A program made the translations under genes and the position numbers. 44,510 nucleotides of DNA from an uncultured Eubacteriales bacterium (lineage in GTDB: Bacteria > Bacillota > Clostridia > Oscillospirales > Oscillospiraceae): assembly GCA_900540545.1 (NCBI GenBank), contig UQGJ01000016.1, positions 1-44,510 on the forward strand, read 5' to 3'. Shown here piece after piece: positions 15,326 through 22,907 of the stretch (position 1 is its first letter; each line of letters begins with the position of its first letter). The notes below the pieces were generated by a model. It searched no databases, was not told the DNA's origin, and saw only the letters and a program-made list of their open reading frames with translations.

Positions 15326-16588
15326 TTACGTTCCGCCCAGGGTCATGCCCTGGCCGCCCAGGCCGTCCTTGTCCAGCATACGCTCCAGGACCTCCACGTC
15401 GGTGGTGATGTCCATGGCGTCATCCTGGAAGAGCTTGTCGAGCTGCTTCTCGAAGCCGTCCACTACTTTGTCCATCATGTTCTCGATGCGCTTTTTGGCG
15501 GCGGAGATATTCTCGCCCTCGATGCCCTGGGCCTCCATCTGGGCGTAGGCCCGCAGGATCTTCAGGGTGGTGGGGAGGTAGTAGCTCAAGAAGCTGCGGA
15601 GCTGGCCCTCTTTGTCCGGCTTCTCCCGCAGGTAGGCGAAAATCTTGCCGGTGATCTCCCCCACGCGGTCGATTTTGGCGGACATGGTGGGGTCGGCGAT
15701 GGCGTCGTTGACCTGGCGTATCTCGGTGAGGACCTGCTCCTCCCGCTCCATGCCCTTGGGGGCGTCCTCCTCTTTTGGGGACTCGGCCTCCGGCTCCAGG
15801 TCCTGGATGCCCTCGCCGTTGAGGACCAGGCGGCCGGTGGACATGTCCAGGTAGCCGGTGGGGAAGATACCGTCGTCCAGCATGTCCTGCAGATCGTCGC
15901 AGGCCTTGTGGACGGACACGCCCATGGCCTGGGCCAGGGTGGTGACGGAGATGGAGTCCCGCTTGCCGATGAGGGCCAGGTACTTGCGGTAGCGCTTGGA
16001 CCGCCGGGTCTTGGTGACGCCCTGGTAGACCATGAACAGACCCACGCCGCAGAAGCCCAGCATCATGAACAGCCCGGCCAAATCATTCAGAAATGTGGAG
16101 GTGGCGATGGCGTCGATGGCGACGGTGCAGGCGAGAAATCCGAACAGAGCGGCCATGATGCCGCCGCCGATGGTCAGGCCCCTGCCGGGGTCGCTGTCCG
16201 GGCGGCGGACCATCTTTTTATTGCGCTTCTTGGCGCTTCCGCCCGGGGCGCTCTGTTCCCGGCGCACGTAATACTGCCCGCCCCGGGCCGCCGCGCCGGG
16301 GGCCTGGGCGGTCTGGGACTGGGCCTGAGAGGCGCTCCCCTCCCACTGCATGTCATAGGGGTGGCGGCTGGCGGAGCCCCGCTTCTTCCCATTGCCCAGG
16401 ACCCCCATCAGCTTCAGCACCAGCAGGACCACGCCCACCGGGGGGAAGCAGAAGAGGAAAATCAGCACCGGTATCCAGGAGGCGAAGTCGCTGTCGTCGT
16501 TCCGCCGCCCGCCGCCGGAGGGCGGCCCCGGCTGGCGGGGCGCTCCGGGGGGCGGATCGTATTGATAATCATAGTGGTATTCGGCCAT
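15326..16588 (-). CDS. XpaC-like membrane protein (5-bromo-4-chloroindolyl phosphate hydrolysis family)
   Basis: A 420-aa protein. Residues 1-40 are Tyr/Pro/Gly-rich and probably disordered. Hydrophobic segments lie at about 38-65, 143-165 and 170-192, separated by a basic stretch (KKRNKKMVRRP). Residues 200-245 look like a small winged-helix (LAQAMGVSVHKACDDLQDMLDDGI). The C-terminal 150 residues are helical with LRSFLSYYLPTTLKILRAYAQME, the stretch by which I recognise XpaC-type proteins, next to toxic-anion-resistance TelA-like proteins in other genomes. The biochemical role is unknown. I chose the ATG at 16588, with GGAGAG upstream, over an in-frame GTG at 16603. Confidence 0.75.
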   Translation of the reverse strand: MAEYHYDYQYDPPPGAPRQPGPPSGGGRRNDDSDFASWIPVLIFLFCFPPVGVVLLVLKLMGVLGNGKKRGSASRHPYDMQWEGSASQAQSQTAQAPGAAARGGQYYVRREQSAPGGSAKKRNKKMVRRPDSDPGRGLTIGGGIMAALFGFLACTVAIDAIATSTFLNDLAGLFMMLGFCGVGLFMVYQGVTKTRRSKRYRKYLALIGKRDSISVTTLAQAMGVSVHKACDDLQDMLDDGIFPTGYLDMSTGRLVLNGEGIQDLEPEAESPKEEDAPKGMEREEQVLTEIRQVNDAIADPTMSAKIDRVGEITGKIFAYLREKPDKEGQLRSFLSYYLPTTLKILRAYAQMEAQGIEGENISAAKKRIENMMDKVVDGFEKQLDKLFQDDAMDITTDVEVLERMLDKDGLGGQGMTLGGT

Positions 16589-16702
16589 AGTGTGTCTCTC
16601 CACTCATTCATCCATAGTGCTTTCATCATACAACGAAACGGCCGGAAAGTAAAGCGGCGTTGGAGGCTATCCACGAAAAATAACGGTGTAACCGTTCTGT
16701 AA

Positions 16703-16731
16703 TTGCTTTTTTCGGGTGGGCTCCGTATAAT
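16703..16731 (+). promoter_or_regulatory. Promoter of the vanW-type gene
   Basis: TTGCTT (16703-16708), 17 bp, consensus TATAAT (16726-16731). The TGGAGG ribosome site is at 16758-16763. Confidence 0.7.
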
Positions 16732-16771
16732 GTATACTGATTCATTGTATGTATGTTTGGAGGCTATATCC

Positions 16772-18688
16772 ATGGAGGAAGAGAACAAGCCGGGCAAGCG
16801 CCTGGCCGAAGGGACCGGGATGTCCCCGGCGGCCAAGCGGGGGCTGATCATTGTGGCCGCCGTCGTGGCCGCCCTGTGCGCCGTCTACGTGGCGCTGTGC
16901 GCCTGGGTGGTGAGCAGCGTCACCGTGCTGCCCCGGGTGTCCGCCGCCGGGGTGGCCTTGGGCGGGATGGACCGGGCCCAGGCCGCCGAAGCGTTGAGCC
17001 GGTCCGCGGCCATGCCCTTTGCCGGGACCTCGGTCTCCCTGGTCTACGGGGACGAGACCCTGACCATCCCCGGCGACGTGGTGGAGATCGACGCCGACGA
17101 GACCGCCCGGCAGGCTTTGATCTATGGGCGCGCCAACGGGTTTTTGGGCGGGGGAGGCCACGTGCTGGCCGCCCTGGTCACCGGCCCCCAGATCACGCCC
17201 GTCGTCCGCCTGTCCGACGCGGGGGAGGCCCAGGTGGAGCAGGCGGTGGACCAAATCGCCGACGCCCTGGGAGGCAACCTGAAGGAGACCACTTGGGCGG
17301 TGGAGGGGGACCAGTTGGTGTTCCACATGGGGACCCCCGGCACCGGCGTGGACCGGGCCGCCCTGCGGGAGGACATCCTGGCGCGCATCGTGGACGGGGA
17401 CGAGACCCCCTATACCGTGGCCCCCGCCACCACCGACCCCAGCCCCGTGAACCTGGACGCCGTCCACAGCCAGGTCTACGCCGAGGTGAAGGAGGCCAGC
17501 CTGGACCGGGAGACCTTTGAGGTCACGGACAGCGTCACCGGCCTGGACTTCGACGTGGACGCCGCCGGCAGGGCCCTGGAGGGGGCCGCCTGGGGGAGCG
17601 AGGTGTCCATCCCCCTCATCGTCACCGAGCCGAAGGTCTCCGGTGAGAGCCTGCGGGAGCTGCTGTTCCGGGACCTGCTGGGGGAGGCGTCCAGCAAGGT
17701 GTCCGGCTCCGCCGCCCGGCGGAGCAACGTGAAGCTGGCCGCGTCCACCTACAACGACTATATCCTGCTGCCCGGCGAGGTGTTCTCGTACAACACCACC
17801 ACCGGCAGCCGCACCGCCGACAAGGGCTATCAGGCCGCGCCGGTCTACAAGGGGGGCAAGAGCGTGGACGAGGTGGGCGGCGGCATCTGCCAGCCCTCCT
17901 CCACCCTCTACTACGCCACCCTCAACGCCAACCTGAAAATCGTGGAGCGGCACAACCACCAGTTCGCCGTGGGCTACGTCCCCGACGGCCTGGACGCCAC
18001 CGTCTACTTCGGCTCCCTGGACTTCCAGTTTGAAAACGACACCGACTACCCCATCAAAATCACCGAGACCTACGAGAACAACCGGCTCACGGTGCAGATC
18101 TGGGGCACCAAGACCGACGAGCTGACGGTGAAGATGGACTCCCAGAGCTACGACTATGTGGCCTATACCACGAAGTATGAGATCGACCCCAACATGGCCC
18201 CCGGCTCCGCCCCCAAGGAGGCCCAGAACGGGTACACCGGCCGGAAGGCCACCACCTACCGCAACCTCTACGACAAGGACGGCAATCTGGTCAGCTCCAC
18301 CCTGGAGACCACCAACAAATATAACGTCCGGGAGCGCATCCTGCTGGTGAGCCCCGCCGACGCGGCCCAGTACGGGCTGGCCGCCGACGGCACGCCCCTG
18401 CCCTCCGCGCCGGTGGACACCGCGGCCCCCACCACTCCGGCGGAGACCCCGGCGGGGACGGAGCCCACGCCCGGCGTCCCGGAGACCCCGGCCCCCACGG
18501 AGGGCGACGGCCTCACCGGGGACGAGGAGGTCCCGCCCACGGCCCCGGCGGAGTCCACCCCGCCCGCCGAGTCCGCGGCCCCCGAGACCCCGGCGCCCGA
18601 GGCGCCCGCCGAGCCGTCGGCCCCGGCGGAGAGTCAGCCCCCGGCGGAGGACCCCAACGCCCCGCCTCCGGGCATCCCCATCGGTTGA
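16772..18688 (+). CDS. VanW family protein with peptidoglycan-binding-like N-terminal domains
   Basis: A 638-aa protein. Residues 25-50 are a membrane anchor, so the rest is extracytoplasmic. Residues 60-310 hold two repeated domains of the PG_binding_4 kind (VSAAGVALGGMDRAQAAEAL and similar). The VanW domain follows at about 325-450 (LLPGEVFSYNTTTGSRT, VGGGICQPSSTLYYA, RHNHQFAVGYVPDG). The last 75 residues are Pro/Ala/Thr/Glu-rich and probably span the wall. VanW is named after a vancomycin cluster, but such proteins are common in Clostridia without resistance genes, and none are present here. The ATG at 16772 has TGGAGG upstream. A membrane-protein gene follows 13 bp later. Confidence 0.87.
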   Translation: MEEENKPGKRLAEGTGMSPAAKRGLIIVAAVVAALCAVYVALCAWVVSSVTVLPRVSAAGVALGGMDRAQAAEALSRSAAMPFAGTSVSLVYGDETLTIPGDVVEIDADETARQALIYGRANGFLGGGGHVLAALVTGPQITPVVRLSDAGEAQVEQAVDQIADALGGNLKETTWAVEGDQLVFHMGTPGTGVDRAALREDILARIVDGDETPYTVAPATTDPSPVNLDAVHSQVYAEVKEASLDRETFEVTDSVTGLDFDVDAAGRALEGAAWGSEVSIPLIVTEPKVSGESLRELLFRDLLGEASSKVSGSAARRSNVKLAASTYNDYILLPGEVFSYNTTTGSRTADKGYQAAPVYKGGKSVDEVGGGICQPSSTLYYATLNANLKIVERHNHQFAVGYVPDGLDATVYFGSLDFQFENDTDYPIKITETYENNRLTVQIWGTKTDELTVKMDSQSYDYVAYTTKYEIDPNMAPGSAPKEAQNGYTGRKATTYRNLYDKDGNLVSSTLETTNKYNVRERILLVSPADAAQYGLAADGTPLPSAPVDTAAPTTPAETPAGTEPTPGVPETPAPTEGDGLTGDEEVPPTAPAESTPPAESAAPETPAPEAPAEPSAPAESQPPAEDPNAPPPGIPIG

Positions 18689-18701
18689 GGGGGCGGCGCA
18701 G

Positions 18702-19625
18702 ATGAATGTACCCCGCTGGCAATTGAAAATCCAGGCCCGCCAGACCCTGGCCAGTCACCGGAAGCCCTTTCTGGTCATCGGCCTGACACTGCTGGGCCTG
18801 CTGACCGTCACCTACTTTTTGCAGAGCTTTTTCGGCGGCCTGTTTGTGATGATGCCCCTGGACCTGGGGACCTTCCCCATGGAGACCGGCGTGTGGCCCG
18901 CCGGGGCGGCCCTCATGGGCCAGCTTTTGACCCTGGGGGGCTTGGACGGGCTGGCCCACACAGGCGGGCTGGTGTTCGCCCTCCGGCTGGAGGCCCAGCA
19001 AATCGCCATGGTCTTGCTGATGCCCTGGGGGCTGCTGGGGTCCTTCCTGGTGGTCCAGTTTCTGGTGCTGCTGGTCATGGCCCCTTTCCGCATGGGGGCG
19101 CTGGAACAGCTCCGGCACATGCTCCTGGGCCATGAGACCCCGGTCAGCCTGCCCTACCGCTGGTACACCAAGCCGGGGCTGCTGCTCAAGTCCGTGGGGC
19201 TCCAGTTTTTGCTGAGCCTGTGGCAGTGGCTGACCCGGTTGGCCTGCCTTGTCCCCGGCCTGGCCTGTTCCGCCCTGGGCTCGGGGGGCGACGGGAACCT
19301 GTTGCTGCTGCTCCTGGCCCTGCCCCTCACCGTGGCGGGGACGCTGGGGAGCTACTGGCTCTACTGTCTGCTGCTTCCGGCCCAGTATGTCCTGGCCCGC
19401 CGGCCCGAGACCGGGCTGGGCGGCGCGCTGGCCCAGGGCGCGGGCCTCTTCCGGGGCAGAAGGAAGGAATTTTTCTTCTTCCGGCTGTCCTTTGTGGGCT
19501 GGAATATCGTCTCGTCCCTGTTTTACAGCCTGCCCGACGCCTTCATCTTCCCCTATGAGGAGACGGCGACCCTGCTGTTCCTCAATACGCTGGAGGGGGT
19601 GGGGGAGACGGCCTCTGCGGAATAA
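18702..19625 (+). CDS. Multi-pass membrane protein (DUF975-like)
   Basis: A 307-aa hydrophobic protein with about five or six membrane segments (for example PFLVIGLTLLGLLTVTYFL, ALMGQLLTLGG, VVQFLVLLVMAPF, LLLLLLALPLTVAGTLGSYWL). The start IQARQTLASHRKP and the late FRGRRKEFFFFRLSFVGWNI fit the DUF975 kind of integral membrane protein. No catalytic motif is visible. It lies 13 bp after the VanW gene with GAGGGGG as ribosome site, so it is the second gene of that operon. An envelope role is inferred from context only. Confidence 0.65.
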   Translation: MNVPRWQLKIQARQTLASHRKPFLVIGLTLLGLLTVTYFLQSFFGGLFVMMPLDLGTFPMETGVWPAGAALMGQLLTLGGLDGLAHTGGLVFALRLEAQQIAMVLLMPWGLLGSFLVVQFLVLLVMAPFRMGALEQLRHMLLGHETPVSLPYRWYTKPGLLLKSVGLQFLLSLWQWLTRLACLVPGLACSALGSGGDGNLLLLLLALPLTVAGTLGSYWLYCLLLPAQYVLARRPETGLGGALAQGAGLFRGRRKEFFFFRLSFVGWNIVSSLFYSLPDAFIFPYEETATLLFLNTLEGVGETASAE

Positions 19626-19639
19626 AGGAATCAATAGAC

Positions 19640-19668
19640 AAGGCCCGCCGCGATATGCGGCGGGCCTT
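19640..19668. terminator. Bidirectional terminator between convergent genes
   Basis: AAGGCCCGCCGC (19640-19651) and GCGGCGGGCCTT (19657-19668), loop GATAT. Confidence 0.8.
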
Positions 19669-19675
19669 GTGCAGT

Positions 19676-20080
19676 TCAGCCTTCCGTCTCCCCGAAGCGG
19701 AGCCGGCCGTCAAAGCGGTAGGCGTACGCGGCCCGGACGGGGCGCTCGGACAGGGTCTGGCCGGGGCGGAGCTCCTCCTCCCAGGTGACCAGGACCCTGC
19801 CGCCGGCGTCCAGGCCGGGGACCTCGATGCCACGGACGGGGTCGGCCTCCGGCTCGGACAGCCCGTTCACCCGGACGCTTCCGTCCAGGAACGCGGCGCC
19901 GCCGGACGAGAGGACCACCCGCTCCATGGGCAGGGAGGAGCGGTTATATACCGTGACGGTGTACAGCGCCCGGTCGCCAGAGAACCAGACCTTCCGGCGC
20001 AGGTCCACCTCCACGAAGTGGAGGCGGACCTGGAACTCCATGGGCTGGGGACGGTCATAGCAGACATCGCAGTAGTTCAT
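19676..20080 (-). CDS. Single-domain DUF11-like protein
   Basis: A 134-aa protein without signal peptide or membrane span. The pattern LYTVTVYNRSSLPMERVVLSS...VPGLDAGGRVLVTWEEEL matches the beta-sandwich of DUF11-type repeats, which usually occur in tandem in large surface proteins; here there is one cytoplasmic copy. The N-terminus has CDVCYD, a possible metal or disulfide pair. GGAGGGATACAG precedes the ATG. The gene is convergent with the membrane-protein gene and divergent from DUF2461. Function unknown. Confidence 0.65.
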   Translation of the reverse strand: MNYCDVCYDRPQPMEFQVRLHFVEVDLRRKVWFSGDRALYTVTVYNRSSLPMERVVLSSGGAAFLDGSVRVNGLSEPEADPVRGIEVPGLDAGGRVLVTWEEELRPGQTLSERPVRAAYAYRFDGRLRFGETEG

Positions 20081-20118
20081 CTGTATCCCTCCTGCATCAG
20101 CTTATGCGGATTTTGTCG

Positions 20119-20147
20119 TTGGCGTGTTTGACAAAGTGTGCTATACT
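20119..20147 (+). promoter_or_regulatory. Candidate promoter of the DUF2461 gene
   Basis: TTGGCG (20119-20124), 17 bp, extended -10 TGC-TATACT (20142-20147). Confidence 0.55.
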
Positions 20148-20172
20148 AAGGGCCGAAACGGAGGGACAAGCG

Positions 20173-20847
20173 ATGTTTGAAGGATTTTCCGACCAGACCA
20201 TTGATTTTATGTGGGGCATCCGCTTCAACAATGAAAAGCCCTGGTTTGAAGCCCATAAAGAGGAGTACCTCACCAGCTTTTATAACCCCATGAAGGCGCT
20301 GAACGCCCAGGTGTTCCAGGCCATCTCGGAGGCGTACCCGGATCTGGGGCTGGTGGGCAAGGTCTCCCGCATCTACCGGGATGCCCGGCGGCTCCGGGGC
20401 CGGGGACCGTACAAGGACCGGCTGTGGATGTCCATCGAGCGGCCCAGCGAGGACTGGACCGGCGACCCGGTGTTCTGGTTCGAGCTGGAGCCGGAGGGGT
20501 ACACCTACGGCATGGGCTACTACTACGCCCGGCCCGTCACCATGGCCAAGTTCCGCCACCGGCTGGACACGGACCCCAAACCCTTTGAAAAGCTGGCCCG
20601 GGCCTTTGAGAAGCAGGACCGCTTCGTCTTTGACAGCCAGAGCTACAAAAAGCCCAAGGGGGACCCGGGCAAGCTGCTGGCCCCCTGGTACAACAGCAAG
20701 GGGTTCTCCCTGGTGTGCAACAAAAAGCACGACGCGCTGATGCGCTCCCCGGCGCTGGTGGACGAGCTGATTGACGCCTACGCCTTTTTGATGCCCTACT
20801 ACCAGTATTTCATCGGCCTGGACGGGGACCCGGACCCCAGGGTTTGA
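20173..20847 (+). CDS. DUF2461 domain protein
   Basis: A 224-aa cytoplasmic protein with the family landmarks: NNEKPWFEAHKEEYL near residue 20, then IYRDARRLRGRGPYKDRLWMSI and GYYYARPVTMAKFR. The length matches the usual single-domain form. DUF2461 proteins are widespread and have no established function that I know of. I chose the ATG at 20173, preceded by GGAGGGACAAGCG. The longer frame from 20104 would include the promoter. The gene is monocistronic, and a large palindrome begins 9 bp after the stop. Confidence 0.85.
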   Translation: MFEGFSDQTIDFMWGIRFNNEKPWFEAHKEEYLTSFYNPMKALNAQVFQAISEAYPDLGLVGKVSRIYRDARRLRGRGPYKDRLWMSIERPSEDWTGDPVFWFELEPEGYTYGMGYYYARPVTMAKFRHRLDTDPKPFEKLARAFEKQDRFVFDSQSYKKPKGDPGKLLAPWYNSKGFSLVCNKKHDALMRSPALVDELIDAYAFLMPYYQYFIGLDGDPDPRV

Positions 20848-20855
20848 ATGACAAA

Positions 20856-20942
20856 TTTTGCATGACGAAATGCCCGCCTTTTGACACATACTGTAACGGA
20901 ATGAACAGTATGCGGGAGAAAGGCGGGCGTTTTCATGCAAAA
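20856..20942. repeat. 87-bp imperfect palindrome covering the deacetylase start codon
   Basis: Outer arms TTTTGCATGA (20856-20865) and TCATGCAAAA (20933-20942), middle arms TGCCCGCCTTT and AAAGGCGGGCG, inner arms ATACTGT and ACAGTAT. The right arm contains the ribosome site region and the ATG at 20935. Confidence 0.75.
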
Positions 20943-21711
20943 AAAGACTTGGTCGCCGGGGTGGGGCGCGGCGCTGCTGGCCCTGGCGCTGACGGCAGGC
21001 TCCGTGGGACCATGGTTTGCCGCCGCCCTGGCCCTCACCGCCCCGGCGGTCCCGGCGGACGCGGCGGGGGAGATGGAGAACGCGGGAGAGCTGCCCATCA
21101 GCACCGGCCCCAAGCTCATCGCCCTCACCTTTGACGACGGGCCCCGCCGGTCCACCACCACCGCCCTGCTGGACGGTCTGGCCCAGCGGGGGGTGAAGGC
21201 CACCTTCTTTCTCATCGGCTCTCAGGTGGAGAACAACGAGGACGTGGTCCGGCGCATGGACGCCGAGGGGCACCAGATCGGCATCCACACCTTTGACCAC
21301 GTGAAGCTGACGGGCCTGTCCAAGGCAGATTTCGACGCCCAGGTGGACAGGACCCGGCAGCTACTGAAAACCACCCTGGGGCACAACGACTTCCTCCTCC
21401 GGCCGCCCTACGGCATGACCGACGCCGGGGTGAAGGAGCACGCGGGGTGCCCCATCATCCTGTGGTCCATCGACCCGGAGGACTGGGGGGACCAGAACGC
21501 CGGCCGGGAGATCCAGCACGTGGTATCCAAGGCCAAGGACGGGAGCATCATCCTCATGCACGACATTTTTCCCGCCAGCGTGGAGGCGGCCCTGGCCATC
21601 GTGGACCAGCTCCACGCCCAGGGGTATCTCTTCGTCACCATCGACGAGCTGTTCGAGGCCCGCCACGTGCCCCTGGAGGCGGGGAAGAGCTATTCCAGCG
21701 CGTATCCGTAA
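20935..21711 (+). CDS. Secreted polysaccharide deacetylase (CE4, NodB domain)
   Basis: A 258-aa protein with an N-terminal signal or anchor segment (residues 11-40, ending near PADAA). The NodB domain starts at about residue 59. The motifs are complete: TFDDGP with D67/D68, the zinc ligands H118 and H122 in HTFDH, RPPYG (156-160), and LMHD with H209. It should remove N- or O-acetyl groups from peptidoglycan or another surface glycan outside the membrane. The best ribosome site (AAAGG) and the ATG sit in the right arm of an 87-bp palindrome, so translation may be structure-controlled. The gene ends in a shared bidirectional terminator. Confidence 0.9.
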   Translation: MQKKTWSPGWGAALLALALTAGSVGPWFAAALALTAPAVPADAAGEMENAGELPISTGPKLIALTFDDGPRRSTTTALLDGLAQRGVKATFFLIGSQVENNEDVVRRMDAEGHQIGIHTFDHVKLTGLSKADFDAQVDRTRQLLKTTLGHNDFLLRPPYGMTDAGVKEHAGCPIILWSIDPEDWGDQNAGREIQHVVSKAKDGSIILMHDIFPASVEAALAIVDQLHAQGYLFVTIDELFEARHVPLEAGKSYSSAYP

Positions 21712-21750
21712 AAAGATACCCACCGGCTCAAGCCGGTGGGTATCTTTTTT
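21711..21750. terminator. Bidirectional terminator between deacetylase and CPBP genes
   Basis: AAAAGATACCCACCGGC pairs with GCCGGTGGGTATCTTTT around a short loop. T-runs lie on both sides. It overlaps the end of both coding regions. Confidence 0.85.
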
Positions 21751-22669
21751 AGGCAAAGAAAATCAGTGCGGTGAGGAGGACCGCGACGGCCAGGAACACC
21801 AGCATGCCGGGGTTCAGCAGGAAGCCCTTCCACATCCCCTGGGGGCCCCGGGGATAGGTCCGTTTTACTGCCACGTGCCACTGCACGGCCCGGATGCCGC
21901 CGTAAATCATGCATGCCAGCACCAGCAGGCCGGCCAGGGCCAACGGCGCCGTCCCCAGCCGCTGGAGCAGGGGCAGCAGTCCCGCGCCGATGAAGTTGAT
22001 GACGGCGTGGAGAAGCATGGTGGCGGTCAGGCGGCCCGTGCGGAGGATGAGCCAGGCGAAGAAATAGCCCAGGACGAAGGCGTACAGCATTTGGTAGAGG
22101 TTGGTGTGCATGAGGGAGAAGAGCAGGGCGGAGGCGGCCATGGCGAAGCGGTCCCCAAAGGGGCGCAGCCGCCGGAGGACGGCCCCCCGGAACACCAGCT
22201 CCTCCAGGATGGGGGCCAGGACGCAGGCGGTGAGGAGCGTGACCCACAGGGGCTGGGCCTGCATGGAGTCCACCGGGTTGAGGGAGACCGCGCCGCGCAG
22301 CAGCTCCAGGAGATTCATGACGAACAGGGTGATGACGTTGGCGATGTACATACCGCCCAGGCACATCAGCAGGAACCGGGCCATGTCCTTTTTGCCCGGC
22401 AGCGGTCGGATCGGTACGGGTTCGGCGGCGGGCAGGGTGCCCAGGATGGCCAGGGCCGCCGGGAAGGCCGCGCCGTAGCTGACGACCGCCGCCAGCAGGC
22501 CCGGGACCCAGTCCCGCTCCAGCAGGGTGGGCGCCAGCAGCATCACCGGCGCCAGCAGCAGGACCTGGCCCCCCAGCATGATCCCCAGCAGGGCCGTTAG
22601 GGCCCAGCCGATGCGGGAGAAGACCCGCCGGGCCTCCGGGCCGGTCCGGGCCGTCTGCAGGTAGTACAT
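21749..22669 (-). CDS. CPBP family intramembrane metalloprotease
   Basis: A 306-aa integral membrane protein with about eight hydrophobic helices. The CPBP (Abi, CaaX-protease-like) motifs are present: E156-E157 in APILEELVFRG, H188 in FSLMHTNLYQ, and H221 in HAVINF. These residues form the metal site in the membrane. Members process prenylated proteins in eukaryotes, and in bacteria they take part in peptide or bacteriocin self-immunity and regulated proteolysis. No bacteriocin genes are nearby, so the substrate is unknown. GAGAGGGGGCGG precedes the ATG. It is divergent from nrdJ. Confidence 0.87.
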   Translation of the reverse strand: MYYLQTARTGPEARRVFSRIGWALTALLGIMLGGQVLLLAPVMLLAPTLLERDWVPGLLAAVVSYGAAFPAALAILGTLPAAEPVPIRPLPGKKDMARFLLMCLGGMYIANVITLFVMNLLELLRGAVSLNPVDSMQAQPLWVTLLTACVLAPILEELVFRGAVLRRLRPFGDRFAMAASALLFSLMHTNLYQMLYAFVLGYFFAWLILRTGRLTATMLLHAVINFIGAGLLPLLQRLGTAPLALAGLLVLACMIYGGIRAVQWHVAVKRTYPRGPQGMWKGFLLNPGMLVFLAVAVLLTALIFFA

Positions 22670-22756
22670 ATTTGCCGCCCCCTCTCTTTTGATTTCCAGT
22701 ATAACATAGGAAAGCCGTTCTGCACATCCCCAACCGCCCGTCTCTCTAAGTCCGGC

Positions 22757-22793
22757 GTAGAAAAACGGCCCCCCTGGGGCCAGGTTTTTCTAC
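22757..22793. other. Long hairpin in the CPBP-nrdJ intergenic region
   Basis: GTAGAAAAACGGCCCC pairs with GGGGCCAGGTTTTTCTAC with a small bulge. It lies between the divergent genes, just before the first NrdR-like box. Role unknown. Confidence 0.5.
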
Positions 22794-22794
22794 A

Positions 22795-22852
22795 ACACAA
22801 GATATACCCTTCATATTGACTTCACGTTTTTCTATGATACAATATCTAGTGC
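22795..22852 (+). promoter_or_regulatory. nrdJ promoter with two NrdR-like boxes
   Basis: TTGACT (22816-22821), 16 bp, TACAAT (22838-22843). ACACAAGATATACCCT (22795-22810) and ATACAATATCTAGTGC (22837-22852) match 11/16 and 12/16 positions of the NrdR box as I remember it (ACACTATATATAGTGT). Their centres are 42 bp apart, four helical turns, and the second covers the -10. This is the expected layout for NrdR repression. Confidence 0.65.
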
Positions 22853-22907
22853 ACGAATCAGAAAGAGCTTTCGGGCTTTTACCCATACGACAGAGGAGAC
22901 GAACGAT

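Noticed and set aside
16772..18688. Vancomycin resistance determinant
   Set aside because: VanW-domain proteins are common in Clostridia, and no vanA/B, vanH, vanX, vanR or vanS gene lies nearby.
20128..20147. TTGACA near the DUF2461 -10
   Set aside because: Only 8 bp separate it from TATACT. A -35 at 20119 with 17 bp spacing was preferred.
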